A DNA stretch of 64,000 nt from Embleya scabrispora (GTDB taxonomy: Bacteria; Actinomycetota; Actinomycetes; Streptomycetales; Streptomycetaceae): assembly GCF_002024165.1 (NCBI RefSeq), contig NZ_MWQN01000001.1:5828001-5892000 (forward strand), read 5' to 3'. Each line of letters opens with the position of its first letter. Within the stretch, counting starts at the first letter, position 1. The notes under the pieces were generated by a model. That model did no database searches. It was not told where the DNA came from and saw only the letters and a list, made by a program, of their open reading frames with translations. Shown here one piece after another: positions 1 through 8,513 of this stretch. Made by a program: the position numbers and the translations under genes.

Positions 1-1295
1 GGGGTCTTGACGGCCAGGATCTGGTTCACGCCGATTCGGTTTTGCTCGAAGGCCAGCGCCGAGGCGGCCATGTAGAGGTGCCACACCCGGACTCGGCCGG
101 GGGTGGTCAGGCGCTCGGCCTGTTCGCGGTCGGATTCCAGGTTGGTTACCCATGCGCGCAGGGTGGTCGCGTAGTGTTCGCGGAGCGCGTGTACGTCGCG
201 GACTTCCAGGCCGGCCTCCTCCAAGACCGACACCGTGGTGCCGATCGGGGCCAGTTCGCCGTCGGGGAAGACGTAGCGGTCGATGAACTCGTCGACCCGG
301 TAGGCCGCTTCGTTCGCCACCGGGCGGCGGGAGATCTGGTGGTTGAGCAACCGGCCGCCGGGGCGCAGGAGTTCGTAGAGGGTGTCGGCGTACGCGCGGA
401 ACTGGGTCCGGCCCACATGCTCCGCCATGCCGATCGAGGAGATCGCGTCGTAGGGGCCGTCGGCGTGCTCGCGGTAGTCCTGGATCCTGATCTCCACCTG
501 CCCCGTCAGACCGGCCTCGGAGACGCGTTTGCGGGCCAGGTCTGCCTGTTCGTGCGAGATGGTGATGCCGACGACCTCCACCCCGTAGTGCTCGGCGGCG
601 TGCAGCGCCATCGAGCCCCACCCGCAACCGACGTCGAGCAGCCGCATCCCGGGCCCGAGCGCGAGCTTGCGGCAGATCAGGTCGAGTTTGGCGCGCTGGG
701 CGTCCTCCAACGTCGCGTCGGGGCGGTCCCAATAGGCGCAGGAGTAGACCATGGACGGGCCCAGGACCAGGGCGTAGAAGTCGTTGCCGACGTCGTAGTG
801 GTGCCGGATCGCCTCGCGGTCGCGGCGCAGGCTGTGCAGTATGCCGCGCCGGCGCCGGACCTCCTCCTCGGGCGTCGGCGGCGGCATCGGCAGGCCGGTC
901 AGGGAGAGCATGGTGGCCATCGGGCGGGCCGCGTCGAGTGCGGTGCGGCCGGCCTCGCGCACTCGGGCGACGGGTGCGATCCGGGCCCGCGGGACATCGG
1001 CCACCGGCCCCGCCGGTACCGGCTCGTCGCGGTTGAGCGCCAGCCCCGACAGCCGGGTCAGCGCGTCGTAGAGGTCGCCGTCGACATCGAGGTCGCCCGA
1101 CACCCAGCCGCGGGCGAAGCCGAGTTCGCCCGGCGACCACAACAGTCGGCGCAGCGCGCGGCGATTGCGCACGACCAGCGCCGGACCGTCCGGCGGACCG
1201 GCCTCGCTGCCGTCCCAGGCCCGGATCCGGATCGGCGACGGGCGGCCGAGGACCTGCCGGGCCAGTGCGGCGAGGCGGTCGGCGGTGTGCGGCAT
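1..1295 (-). CDS. Cyclopropane-fatty-acyl-phospholipid synthase family methyltransferase (3' end cut by window)
   Basis: SAM-dependent methyltransferase of the CFA/mycolic-acid cyclopropane synthase family, which modifies unsaturated acyl chains of membrane phospholipids. Reading from the ATG at 1295, 431 residues are visible before the window edge, near the usual 420-440 for the family, so only the C-terminus is missing. Seen: the SAM-binding segment LLDVGCGWGS at about residues 216-226, the upstream RHHYDVGNDFY motif typical of CFA synthases, and the EHVG segment. The start is supported by GGAGGA just upstream. It lies behind the amino-acid transporter operon on the same strand, but a strong hairpin in the 169-nt gap suggests separate transcription. 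Substrate is inferred from family only. Confidence 0.88.
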   Translation of the reverse strand, partial: MPHTADRLAALARQVLGRPSPIRIRAWDGSEAGPPDGPALVVRNRRALRRLLWSPGELGFARGWVSGDLDVDGDLYDALTRLSGLALNRDEPVPAGPVADVPRARIAPVARVREAGRTALDAARPMATMLSLTGLPMPPPTPEEEVRRRRGILHSLRRDREAIRHHYDVGNDFYALVLGPSMVYSCAYWDRPDATLEDAQRAKLDLICRKLALGPGMRLLDVGCGWGSMALHAAEHYGVEVVGITISHEQADLARKRVSEAGLTGQVEIRIQDYREHADGPYDAISSIGMAEHVGRTQFRAYADTLYELLRPGGRLLNHQISRRPVANEAAYRVDEFIDRYVFPDGELAPIGTTVSVLEEAGLEVRDVHALREHYATTLRAWVTNLESDREQAERLTTPGRVRVWHLYMAASALAFEQNRIGVNQILAVKT

Positions 1296-1387
1296 GACGG
1301 ATTCCTCCGCGGTGGTGGATCCCCGGACTCCCGAGCCGGGTGACACCGGTGCCCCTACCCCACGCGCGCCACGACTCGAACGGAATT

Positions 1388-1423
1388 GCTCCGTCCGGGC
1401 CGGCGAGCCGCCCCGGACGGAGC
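1388..1423 (-). terminator. Hairpin terminator of the amino-acid ABC operon
   Basis: A perfect 12-bp stem (GCTCCGTCCGGG, 1388-1399, with its complement at 1412-1423) and a 12-nt loop, 42 nt beyond the stop codon of the ATPase gene. There is no U-tract, as usual in actinomycetes. Confidence 0.65.
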
Positions 1424-1464
1424 AGGGCGGCCGCCGGCCACGCACACCGAGTGCGACGCCGAGG

Positions 1465-2271
1465 TCACAGCACCTTGGACAGGAACGCCTTCGTGCGCTC
1501 GTGCTGCGGGTTGGCCAGCACCTCGCGCGGATGACCCGCCTCGACGACCAGCCCGTCGTCCATGAACACCAACGAGTCGCCCACCTCGCGGGCGAAGCCC
1601 ATTTCGTGGGTGACCACGATCATCGTCATGCCGTCCTCGGCCAGCCCGCGCATGACCTCCAACACCTCGCCGACCAGTTCGGGGTCGAGCGCCGAGGTGG
1701 GCTCGTCGAAGAGCATCAGCTTGGGGTCCATCGCCAGTGCCCGGGCGATGGCCACCCGCTGCTGCTGCCCGCCGGAGAGCTGCGAGGGATAGGCGTCGGC
1801 CTTGTCGGCCAGGCCCACCCGGGCCAGCAACTCGTGCGCGCGAGCCCGGGCTTCGGGCTTGCTTATGCCCTTGACCTGGGTGGGCGCCTCCATGATGTTG
1901 CCCGCGGCGGTCATGTGCGGGAACAGGTTGAAGCGCTGGAAGACCATGCCGATGTCGCGCCGCTTGAGCGCGACTTCGCTGTCCTTGAGCTCGTAGAGCT
2001 TGCCGTCCTTCTCCCGGTAGCCGACGAGGTGGCCGTCCACCCACAACCGCCCGGCGTTGACCTTCTCCAGGTGGTTGATGCAGCGCAGGAAGGTGGACTT
2101 GCCGGAGCCGGAGGGGCCGACGATGCACATGACCTCGCCGACGCCGACCTCCAGGTCGATGCCTTTGAGCACTTCGAGCGGGCCGAACGACTTGCAGACG
2201 CCCTGGGCCAGGACCATCGACCGACCGGGCTCGGCCGGGCGGGGGGCGGGCTTGTCGAGGTTGGTCGTCAT
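1465..2271 (-). CDS. Polar amino-acid ABC transporter, ATP-binding protein (GlnQ type)
   Basis: 268-residue ATPase that powers uptake of a polar amino acid across the cytoplasmic membrane. Seen: Walker [10 protein letters not shown] at residues 52-60, ABC signature LSGGQQQR at 165-172, Walker B LMLFDE followed by PTSALDPE, and the switch histidine in VVTHEMGF. The segment [12 protein letters not shown] is characteristic of the GlnQ/HisP subfamily. Its ATG overlaps the permease stop codon by 4 nt (ATGA), which implies translational coupling. An N-terminal 18-residue Pro-rich tail precedes the core. Third gene of the binding protein, permease, ATPase operon. The substrate (glutamine, glutamate or another polar amino acid) cannot be fixed from sequence. 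Confidence 0.95.
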   Translation of the reverse strand: MTTNLDKPAPRPAEPGRSMVLAQGVCKSFGPLEVLKGIDLEVGVGEVMCIVGPSGSGKSTFLRCINHLEKVNAGRLWVDGHLVGYREKDGKLYELKDSEVALKRRDIGMVFQRFNLFPHMTAAGNIMEAPTQVKGISKPEARARAHELLARVGLADKADAYPSQLSGGQQQRVAIARALAMDPKLMLFDEPTSALDPELVGEVLEVMRGLAEDGMTMIVVTHEMGFAREVGDSLVFMDDGLVVEAGHPREVLANPQHERTKAFLSKVL

Positions 2272-3182
2272 CGGGTCGTGACCCCCGGGCGCCGGGTGAT
2301 GAACACATTGGCCATGATCCGCTGGAGCGGAGTAGGCGGCAAGGCTCGACTGGATCCACGAGCGAAGTAGCGCTCGAGGTAGTACTGGCCGATGCTGAAC
2401 ACGGTGGTCAGCAGCAGATACCAGAAACAGGCGGCGAAGAGCAGTTCCATCACCGCGAGGTTGTTCGTGTATACGTCCTTCGCCTTCTGCAGCACTTCGG
2501 GATAGACCACCGCGCTGGCAAGTGAGGACGTCTTGAGCATGTTGATGAACTCGTTGCCGGTCGGCGGCACGATCACCCGCATCGCCTGCGGCAGCACGAT
2601 GCGGCGCAGGGTGCGGCCCTTGGACATGCCGAGCGCGTGCGCCGCCTCGGTCTGGCCCTCGTCCACCGACTGGATGCCGGAGCGCACGATCTCCGCCATG
2701 TAGGCGCCCTCGTTGATGCCGAGGCCGAGCAGCGCCGCCCTGAACGGGGTGATCAGGTCGTTGGTGTTCTCGCCGAGCATGGTCGGGAAGATCAGCGCGA
2801 GGTTGCCCCAGATGAGCAACTGCACCAGGACCGGCGTGCCGCGGAAGAACCAGATGTAGACCGAGGCGACGGTCGAGGTGACCGGGTTGCCGGACAGCCG
2901 CATGATCGCCGCCAGCACACCGAGGACGAGTCCGACCGCCATGGCCGCCAGGCTGATCAACAGGGTGTTGCCGGCGCCCTTCATGATCTGGTCGTCGAAC
3001 AGGTAGTCGCCGGTCACGTCCCAGTGGATCTTGGCGTTCGCGAACGCCGCGATCAACAGCCCGACCAGGGCGAGGACCACGACGGCGGCGACCCAGCGGC
3101 CGTAGTGCGGTACGGGGATGGCCTTGATGGGTTCCCGCTTGACCGGCTGTTCGTCGGCAGGGGGTGTTGCGGGCGTGGTCAC
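2268..3182 (-). CDS. Polar amino-acid ABC transporter permease
   Basis: 304-residue inner-membrane permease of the HisM/GlnP type. After a hydrophilic N-terminus of about 30 residues come a first membrane helix ([17 protein letters not shown]), the [16 protein letters not shown] entry typical of this family, and the cytoplasmic EAA loop [22 protein letters not shown] that docks on the ATPase. A GTG start at 3182 is chosen because AGGAGG lies about 9 nt upstream. It follows the binding protein across a 119-nt gap holding a hairpin, and overlaps the ATPase start by 4 nt. Confidence 0.94.
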   Translation of the reverse strand: MTTPATPPADEQPVKREPIKAIPVPHYGRWVAAVVVLALVGLLIAAFANAKIHWDVTGDYLFDDQIMKGAGNTLLISLAAMAVGLVLGVLAAIMRLSGNPVTSTVASVYIWFFRGTPVLVQLLIWGNLALIFPTMLGENTNDLITPFRAALLGLGINEGAYMAEIVRSGIQSVDEGQTEAAHALGMSKGRTLRRIVLPQAMRVIVPPTGNEFINMLKTSSLASAVVYPEVLQKAKDVYTNNLAVMELLFAACFWYLLLTTVFSIGQYYLERYFARGSSRALPPTPLQRIMANVFITRRPGVTTR

Positions 3183-3254
3183 GGTCGGGTGACCTCCTCT
3201 TGGAGCACGAGTACGGACGCGGTCGATACGGACGCGGTCGGGCGGGCACGGATC

Positions 3255-3296
3255 GGGTCCGGCCCGGCCGTCGGGCGACGGACGCGGGCCGGACCC
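3255..3296 (-). promoter_or_regulatory. Intercistronic hairpin between binding protein and permease
   Basis: An 11-bp perfect stem, GGGTCCGGCCC at 3255-3265 with its complement at 3286-3296, around a 20-nt loop. It sits just after the binding-protein stop codon inside an operon. It likely acts as partial terminator or mRNA stabiliser, so that binding protein is made in excess of permease and ATPase. That role is inferred. Confidence 0.5.
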
Positions 3297-3301
3297 CGGG
3301 A

Positions 3302-4207
3302 TCAGGAGGTGGCGCCGTTGATCGTGACGTCGGTGACCGCCCCGGCCTCGACCTTCCAGTTGGCCAGGATCTTGGCGTACTCGCCGTTCTTGATCAGCGC
3401 CTCCAGCGCCGACTTCAGGGCCTGCTGGAGCTGCGTGTTGTCCTTGCCGACGCCGATGCCGTACAGGCCGGCCTCGATCTGGTCGCCGGTGACCTCGAAG
3501 TCCTTGCCGTCGCCGGAGGTCTGCGCGTTGTACGCGGCGACGGGGAAGTCGTTGAGGTCGGCCGCGGCGGCGCCGCTCTTGAGCTTCAGCAGGGCCTCGC
3601 CGTCGTGCTCGTACTTCTGGATGGTGATCGCGCCCTTGCCCGAGTCCTGACACTTCTTGGACTGGGCGGCGGCGACGTCCTCGTTGGTGGTCGCCTGCTG
3701 GAGCGCGACGGTCTTCCCGCACAGGTCGTCGAGCGAGGTGATCTTCTGCGGGTTGCCCTTCTGCACCAGGATCGAGGTGCCCGCGCGGAAGTAGTCGACG
3801 AACGACAGGCCCTGGCCCTGGCGCTCCTTCTTGTCCGTCATCGCGGACATCACGATGTCGAAGCGCTTGGACGTGATGCCGGTGATCAGCGAGTCGAACT
3901 GCGAGTTCTTGTAGTCGTACTTGACGCCCAGCTGCTTGGCGAGCGCCGCGGCCAGCTCGGGGTCGACGCCGACCGCCTTGCCGTCCTTCATGAACTCGAT
4001 GGGCGCGTAGGCGACCTCGGAGCCGATCGTGATCTTGCCGGACTTCTGGACGTCGGGCGGCAGCATCTTGAAGAACGGGGCGTTCTCGTCCTTCTTGCCG
4101 AGCGCGCTGTCGCCGCCGTCGTCGCCACAGGCGGTCAACAGCATGGATCCCGCGATCAGGGTCGCGGCGGACGCGATCAGACGGCGGTGGGTGAAGCGAC
4201 CGCTCAT
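3302..4207 (-). CDS. Polar amino-acid ABC transporter substrate-binding lipoprotein
   Basis: 301-residue extracytoplasmic solute-binding protein of family 3 (SBP_bac_3, GlnH-like). Seen: a lipoprotein signal peptide ([20 protein letters not shown]) ending in lipobox LLTAC with Cys27, then the family-3 core including [30 protein letters not shown], the [22 protein letters not shown] hinge segment and GIGVGKDN. The start at 4207 is chosen over an upstream in-frame start at 4333 because GGAGG precedes it and the signal peptide begins there. First gene of the importer operon. Expression probably starts in the relatively AT-rich stretch at 4360-4400. Confidence 0.95.
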   Translation of the reverse strand: MSGRFTHRRLIASAATLIAGSMLLTACGDDGGDSALGKKDENAPFFKMLPPDVQKSGKITIGSEVAYAPIEFMKDGKAVGVDPELAAALAKQLGVKYDYKNSQFDSLITGITSKRFDIVMSAMTDKKERQGQGLSFVDYFRAGTSILVQKGNPQKITSLDDLCGKTVALQQATTNEDVAAAQSKKCQDSGKGAITIQKYEHDGEALLKLKSGAAAADLNDFPVAAYNAQTSGDGKDFEVTGDQIEAGLYGIGVGKDNTQLQQALKSALEALIKNGEYAKILANWKVEAGAVTDVTINGATS

Positions 4208-4380
4208 GTGCGGGTTCCTCCAGTGTGAGGGGACAGAGGTGCCGGCACGGCACGAGCTGGCTCGGGGCGACCGATCTGCGGGTGGTTTGGACTGATCCTG
4301 GATCGAGCTATGGGCATGAATGATTTCCTGCATGCTCTGAGCGGGACAATGGGACAGATTGTTAAATACGAAGATCCAAT

Positions 4381-4395
4381 TTGACAGACCGTCAA
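4381..4395. promoter_or_regulatory. TTGAC-N5-GTCAA dyad, probable operator upstream of the amino-acid importer
   Basis: Perfect inverted repeat TTGAC AGACC GTCAA in the only AT-rich part of the 260-nt gap before the importer. On the minus strand the right arm reads TTGACG and could double as a -35 box, so a bound repressor would block transcription. No cognate regulator is adjacent; assignment is inference from position and symmetry. Confidence 0.4.
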
Positions 4396-4467
4396 GCAGT
4401 GATCGCTCTATTTCATCCCATCAGCCCTTTTTCAGGGCATACCGAAACAGCTCTGGCGGGGACGGGT

Positions 4468-5430
4468 CTACGCGCATTGGCGTGATGATCGTCCGACGAC
4501 ACGTGAACCGGCCCGTGCGATCCCGGTACCCCGGCGGAGCAGCAGCGCAACGTCGATCGCGGCGACCGCCACGGAGGTCGCGAAGGGGATCCGGGGCCGC
4601 CGGCCGCCGAGCAGGGCGCCGGCCGCGGCGAGCGCGCCCGCGCCGAGCAGGGCGAGTCGGCCCGCGCGATCCGGCCGGCCGTACGCGAGCAGCGCGGTGG
4701 CGGCGAGGAGCGGCAGCGGGGTGAGCGCCCGGATCCCGGTCGGGCCGAGCCGGTGCGGCAGGCCGCGCACCCCCGCCGCCCGATCGTCGGCCAGGTCCGG
4801 CAGCGCGTCCGCCAGATGCGCCCCGCAGCCGAGCAGCGCGGCGGCGGTGACGATCCACCAGGTGGGCCCGGGCCGACCCGGCAGCCCGAACGCGACGAAC
4901 GCCGGCAGGCTGCCGAATCCGATCGCGTAGGGCACCCACGACCCGGCGGTGCCCTTGACCCCGAGGTCGTACGCCCAGGCCGCCCCCACCCCGACCAGAT
5001 GCGCGGTGCCGGCCGCGGGACCGGACGCGTAGGACAGCGGAACGCACACCACGAGCGCACGGCGGGCGGCGCGCGCCACCCGATCGGCCCCGACCAGGCC
5101 GCCCGCCACCGGCTTGCCGCCGCGCCCCGCCGCCCGGTCCCGCTCGGCATCCACCGCGTCGTTGCACCAGCCGACCGACAACTGCCCGGCGAGCACGGCC
5201 GCGCCGACCAGTACGCAGCCGCGCGCGTCCCGGCCGGCGGCGCGGGCGAGCCCGGTGGTCAGCGCGGTGACGGCGACGGTGGGACCCGGGTGGCAGGCGA
5301 GCAGGAGGCCGACGACGGGGGCCCGTTCGGGGTAATCGGGGGTGCCCGCGGGTCGGCGGGCGCGGAGGCGGGAGAAGGGGCGGGCGAAAGGGTGCGGGGC
5401 GGGGCGGCTCGGCGCTGCGGTGTCACTCAC
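4468..5430 (-). CDS. UbiA-family prenyltransferase
   Basis: 320-residue integral membrane prenyltransferase that would attach a polyprenyl chain to an aromatic acceptor. Both Asp-rich diphosphate/Mg-binding motifs are visible: NDAVDAERD at about residues 90-98 and DALPDLADD at about 208-216. The remainder is a run of hydrophobic helices. The N-terminal 40 residues are Pro/Arg rich. A GTG start at 5430 is chosen for the AAGGA 7 nt upstream; an in-frame extension to 5583 is low-complexity and lacks support. It is divergent from the type III PKS operon across 276 nt, so it may prenylate that product; menaquinone-type or other roles remain possible. Confidence 0.82.
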   Translation of the reverse strand: MSDTAAPSRPAPHPFARPFSRLRARRPAGTPDYPERAPVVGLLLACHPGPTVAVTALTTGLARAAGRDARGCVLVGAAVLAGQLSVGWCNDAVDAERDRAAGRGGKPVAGGLVGADRVARAARRALVVCVPLSYASGPAAGTAHLVGVGAAWAYDLGVKGTAGSWVPYAIGFGSLPAFVAFGLPGRPGPTWWIVTAAALLGCGAHLADALPDLADDRAAGVRGLPHRLGPTGIRALTPLPLLAATALLAYGRPDRAGRLALLGAGALAAAGALLGGRRPRIPFATSVAVAAIDVALLLRRGTGIARAGSRVVGRSSRQCA

Positions 5431-5604
5431 GTGGGTGTCCTTCGGGCGAGTCGGAGGGCGGGCCGAGGCGAGTCGGCGGGTGCGTCGAGTACGGGTAGGC
5501 AGGTGGGCGGAGGCGGGTGGGCGGGTCGGTCGGCGGGGGGACGGGGCGGGGTACGAGCGCATGCGGGCGGCAACTACGGGCAAACGACGTGGGTTCCGTG
5601 TTCC

Positions 5605-5624
5605 CGCTGGGCACTGTCCCAGCG
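5605..5624. promoter_or_regulatory. Small dyad in the UbiA / type III PKS divergent region
   Basis: CGCTGGG CACTGT CCCAGCG, a perfect 7-bp inverted repeat 83 nt before the PKS start. It may be an operator or a 5'-leader hairpin. No clear -10/-35 pair was identified in the surrounding 276 nt. Confidence 0.3.
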
Positions 5625-5706
5625 TTCCCTACCTCTCCCGCCCTCCGATACCTGCCTTCTCACCCGCTATTCCAGTCCCGCCCCCTAATCCAGCAGGGGA
5701 ATCGCC

Positions 5707-6798
5707 ATGACCCGCATCGCCGCCGTCCGTGGTGCACTGCCGCCGCACCGATACCCGCAGGCCGAGATCACCGACACGTTCGCGGCGCTGTGCCTGCCGA
5801 CCGGCGCCGATCGGCGCGTACTCGACCGGGTGCACGCCAGTGCCCGGGTGGACACCCGCCATCTGGCGCTGCCGCTCGACCACTACGCCAAGTTGGCGGA
5901 CTTCGGCGCGGCCAATGACGTCTGGCTGGAGGTCGCGGTCGACCTCGCCGCCGAGGCGACCGAGTCCGCGCTCGGCGCCGCCGGGTTCGGCGCGCGGGAC
6001 GTGGACCTGATCCTGTTCACCACCGTGACCGGCCTGGCGGTGCCCTCCGTCGACGCGCGTCTGATCGGCCGGCTCGGGCTGCGTGAGGACGTCAAGCGGC
6101 TGCCGGTGTTCGGCCTGGGCTGCGTCGCGGGCGCGGCCGGGATCGCCCGGTTGCACGACTACCTGCGCGACCGGCCCGACCAGGTCGCGGTGTTGGTCTC
6201 GGTCGAGTTGTGCTCGCTCACCCTTCAGCGCGACGACGCGTCGATGGCCAACGTGGTGGCGAGCGCGCTGTTCGGCGACGGCGCGGCGGCGGTGGTGGTC
6301 TGCGGGGACGACCGACGCGGGGCGGGAGCCGAGCCGGGACGCGGCCACCGCGACGAGCCCGGGCGCGGCCCCAGGGTGATCGCCGCCCGCAGTCGGATGT
6401 ATCCCGATTCGGAGCGGGTGATGGGCTGGGACGTGGGCGGCTCGGGCTTTCGGATCGTGCTCGGCGCCGACGTACCGGAGATGGCGCGCACCCATCTCGG
6501 CGGCGATGTCCGGGACTTCCTCGCCGACCACGGTCTGACCACGACCGACGTCACCGCGTGGGTGTGCCACCCCGGCGGCCCCCGGGTGCTGGAGGCGGTC
6601 GCCGAGACGCTGGACCTGCCCGCCGGCACCCTCGACGCGACCTGGCGGTCCCTGGCCGCGACCGGGAACCTGTCCTCGACATCGGTGCTGCACGTGTTGC
6701 GCGACACGATCGCCGCCCGGCCGGAACCCGGCACTCCCGGTCTGATGATCGCGATGGGGCCGGGCTTTTGCTCCGAACTCGTCCTGGTGGAGTGGTAG
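5707..6798 (+). CDS. Type III polyketide synthase (chalcone/stilbene synthase family)
   Basis: 363-residue homodimeric ketosynthase that condenses malonyl-CoA onto a starter acyl-CoA to give resorcinol, pyrone or naphthol products. The complete Cys-His-Asn triad is present: Cys139 in GLGCVAGAAGI, His288 in VCHPGGPRVLEAV and Asn321 in ATGNLSS. The C-terminal GPGFCSE is the usual CHS cyclisation-pocket motif. An Arg/Gly-rich insert (about residues 203-223) lies in a surface loop. The ATG has GCAGGGGA upstream. It is the first gene of an operon with an ICMT-like methyltransferase (6-nt gap) and a flavoprotein, the same trio order as S. griseus srsA-srsB-srsC (alkylresorcinol and alkylquinone formation). 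An alkylresorcinol-type product is therefore inferred, not shown. Confidence 0.93.
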   Translation: MTRIAAVRGALPPHRYPQAEITDTFAALCLPTGADRRVLDRVHASARVDTRHLALPLDHYAKLADFGAANDVWLEVAVDLAAEATESALGAAGFGARDVDLILFTTVTGLAVPSVDARLIGRLGLREDVKRLPVFGLGCVAGAAGIARLHDYLRDRPDQVAVLVSVELCSLTLQRDDASMANVVASALFGDGAAAVVVCGDDRRGAGAEPGRGHRDEPGRGPRVIAARSRMYPDSERVMGWDVGGSGFRIVLGADVPEMARTHLGGDVRDFLADHGLTTTDVTAWVCHPGGPRVLEAVAETLDLPAGTLDATWRSLAATGNLSSTSVLHVLRDTIAARPEPGTPGLMIAMGPGFCSELVLVEW

Positions 6799-6804
6799 GT
6801 CGCG

Positions 6805-7323
6805 ATGTATTGGTATTTCGCCCTGGTCGGCCTGGTCGCCCTCGAACGGCTCGCGGAACTCGGAGTCGCCCGGCGCAATCTGGCCTGGAGCCTGGCCCGG
6901 GGCGGCGTGGTCAGCGGGCGGGGACACTATCCGCCGATGGTCGTGCTGCATGTCGGTCTGCTGGCCGCGTGCGTACTCGAAGTCGGCCTGGCGGACCGGC
7001 CGTTCGTACCCGCGCTCGGGTGGACCATGGTCGTGCTCACGGTGGCCGCGCAGGCGTTGCGCTGGTGGTGCATCACCGCACTCGGGCCGCATTGGAACAC
7101 CCAGGTCGTGGTCGTGCCCGGGGTGCCGCTGATCAGGCGCGGGCCATATCGGCTGTCCTGGCTGCGCCACCCCAACTACGTCGCGGTGGCGGTCGAGGGC
7201 GCGGCGCTGCCGCTGGTGCACGGCGCCTGGATCACCGCGCTCGGCTTCACCGGCCTCAACGCCGCGCTGATGGTGGTGCGGATCCGCTGCGAGTCGGCCG
7301 CGTTGTCGGCGGCGACCGCGTGA
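6805..7323 (+). CDS. Isoprenylcysteine carboxyl methyltransferase (ICMT)-family membrane methyltransferase
   Basis: 172-residue membrane methyltransferase with about four helices and the C-terminal ICMT signature RRGPYRLSWLRHPNY followed by a conserved Glu (VAVEGAA), which binds S-adenosylmethionine. In actinomycetes, members placed after a type III PKS (SrsB-like) O-methylate resorcinols rather than prenyl-cysteine. It starts 6 nt after the PKS stop, and its TGA overlaps the GTG of the flavoprotein, so the three genes form one translationally coupled unit. Substrate assignment is by context. Confidence 0.82.
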   Translation: MYWYFALVGLVALERLAELGVARRNLAWSLARGGVVSGRGHYPPMVVLHVGLLAACVLEVGLADRPFVPALGWTMVVLTVAAQALRWWCITALGPHWNTQVVVVPGVPLIRRGPYRLSWLRHPNYVAVAVEGAALPLVHGAWITALGFTGLNAALMVVRIRCESAALSAATA

Positions 7324-8333
7324 TCGACCTGCTCGTCGCGGGAGGCGGGCCGGCGGGGCTGGCCACCGCGATCCACGGCGCGCTCGCGGGGCTGCGCGTG
7401 GTGGTGGTCGAACCGCGCCCGACGCCGGTGGACAAGGCGTGCGGTGAAGGGCTGATGCCGGCCGGGGTGGCCGCGCTCGCCGAGCTCGGAGTGACACCCG
7501 CCGGGCGGCCGTTGGCCGGAATCCGGTACGTGGACACCCGGCACGCGGTGGAGGCGCGGTTCCGGGCCGGGCCGGGGCTCGGCGTGCGCCGGACCACGCT
7601 GCACGCGGCGCTGTACGAACGGGCTCTGGCCGTCGGCGTGGAGCACCGGACCGGCCGCGTCGCCGAGGTCCGCCAGGACGCGCACACGGTGACCGCGGCC
7701 GGGCTGACCGCGCGCTGGCTCGCGGCGGCCGACGGGTTGCACTCGCCCGTGCGGGCCGCGCTCGGCCCGGCGCCGCGCGATCGGCGGGACCGGCGGTACG
7801 GGCTGCGCCGGCACTACCCGGTCGCGCCGTGGACCGAGTTCGTCGAGGTGCACTGGTCGCCGCGCGGCGAGGCGTACGTGACCCCGGTCGGCCCGGATCT
7901 GGTGGGCGTCGCCATGCTCGGCCCGCGCGGTCGCACCTACGCCGATCACCTCGCCGCGTTCCCGGCCCTGCGCGAACGGCTGGCGGGCGCGGCGGGCGGC
8001 GAGGTACGCGGCGCGGGACCGCTGCGACAGCGGGTGCGCAGCCGCGTCGCGGGCCGGGTGCTGCTCGTGGGCGACGCGGCCGGCTACACCGACGCGCTCA
8101 CCGGCGAGGGCGTCGCCCTGGCCCTGGCCTCGGCCCGCGCCCTGGTCGCCGCCGTGCTGGCGGGCCGCCCCGAGCGCTACGAGACCGACTGGCGCCGCCT
8201 CTCCCGCCGCCACCGCGTACTCACCGAAGCCCTCCTCACCGCCCGCGCCCACCCCCGAACCGCCCGCCTGATCGTCCCCGCCGCCCACCGCCTCCCCACC
8301 GCCTTCACCACAATCGTGAACGCACTCGCCTGA
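7320..8333 (+). CDS. FAD-dependent monooxygenase / geranylgeranyl-reductase-like flavoprotein
   Basis: 337-residue flavoprotein. N-terminal dinucleotide fold DLLVAGGGPAGLATA, then PTPVDKACGEGLMPAG as in geranylgeranyl reductase and related hydroxylases, and the second FAD motif LLVGDAAGYTDALTGEG near residue 250. It probably hydroxylates or oxidises the aromatic ring made by the upstream PKS, as SrsC does for alkylresorcinol methyl ethers. The GTG start overlaps the preceding stop by 4 nt (GTGA). The last 50 codons are unusually C-rich but the frame stays open and ends in TGA. A reductase role is the alternative. Confidence 0.85.
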   Translation: MIDLLVAGGGPAGLATAIHGALAGLRVVVVEPRPTPVDKACGEGLMPAGVAALAELGVTPAGRPLAGIRYVDTRHAVEARFRAGPGLGVRRTTLHAALYERALAVGVEHRTGRVAEVRQDAHTVTAAGLTARWLAAADGLHSPVRAALGPAPRDRRDRRYGLRRHYPVAPWTEFVEVHWSPRGEAYVTPVGPDLVGVAMLGPRGRTYADHLAAFPALRERLAGAAGGEVRGAGPLRQRVRSRVAGRVLLVGDAAGYTDALTGEGVALALASARALVAAVLAGRPERYETDWRRLSRRHRVLTEALLTARAHPRTARLIVPAAHRLPTAFTTIVNALA

Positions 8334-8513
8334 CCACCCACCCACACGTCCGGCAGGCCGAAACCACGAGGTGTCGCCGCCCGGGGGCCGGGCCCGGCGG
8401 AGCGCAGGCGGGTGGTTTGCGGGGAGCCGCCCGCCGAACGGGGGGCACGGGGGAGGCGGACGGAGCGGGCTGCCGTTCTCCCGCCCCGGGTTCGGCGTCG
8501 TTCGGGGACGTCG

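Noticed and set aside
42-1343. A 433-codon plus-strand frame
   Set aside because: It is the shadow of the minus-strand cyclopropane-synthase gene, which reads through the whole segment with a clear SAM motif.
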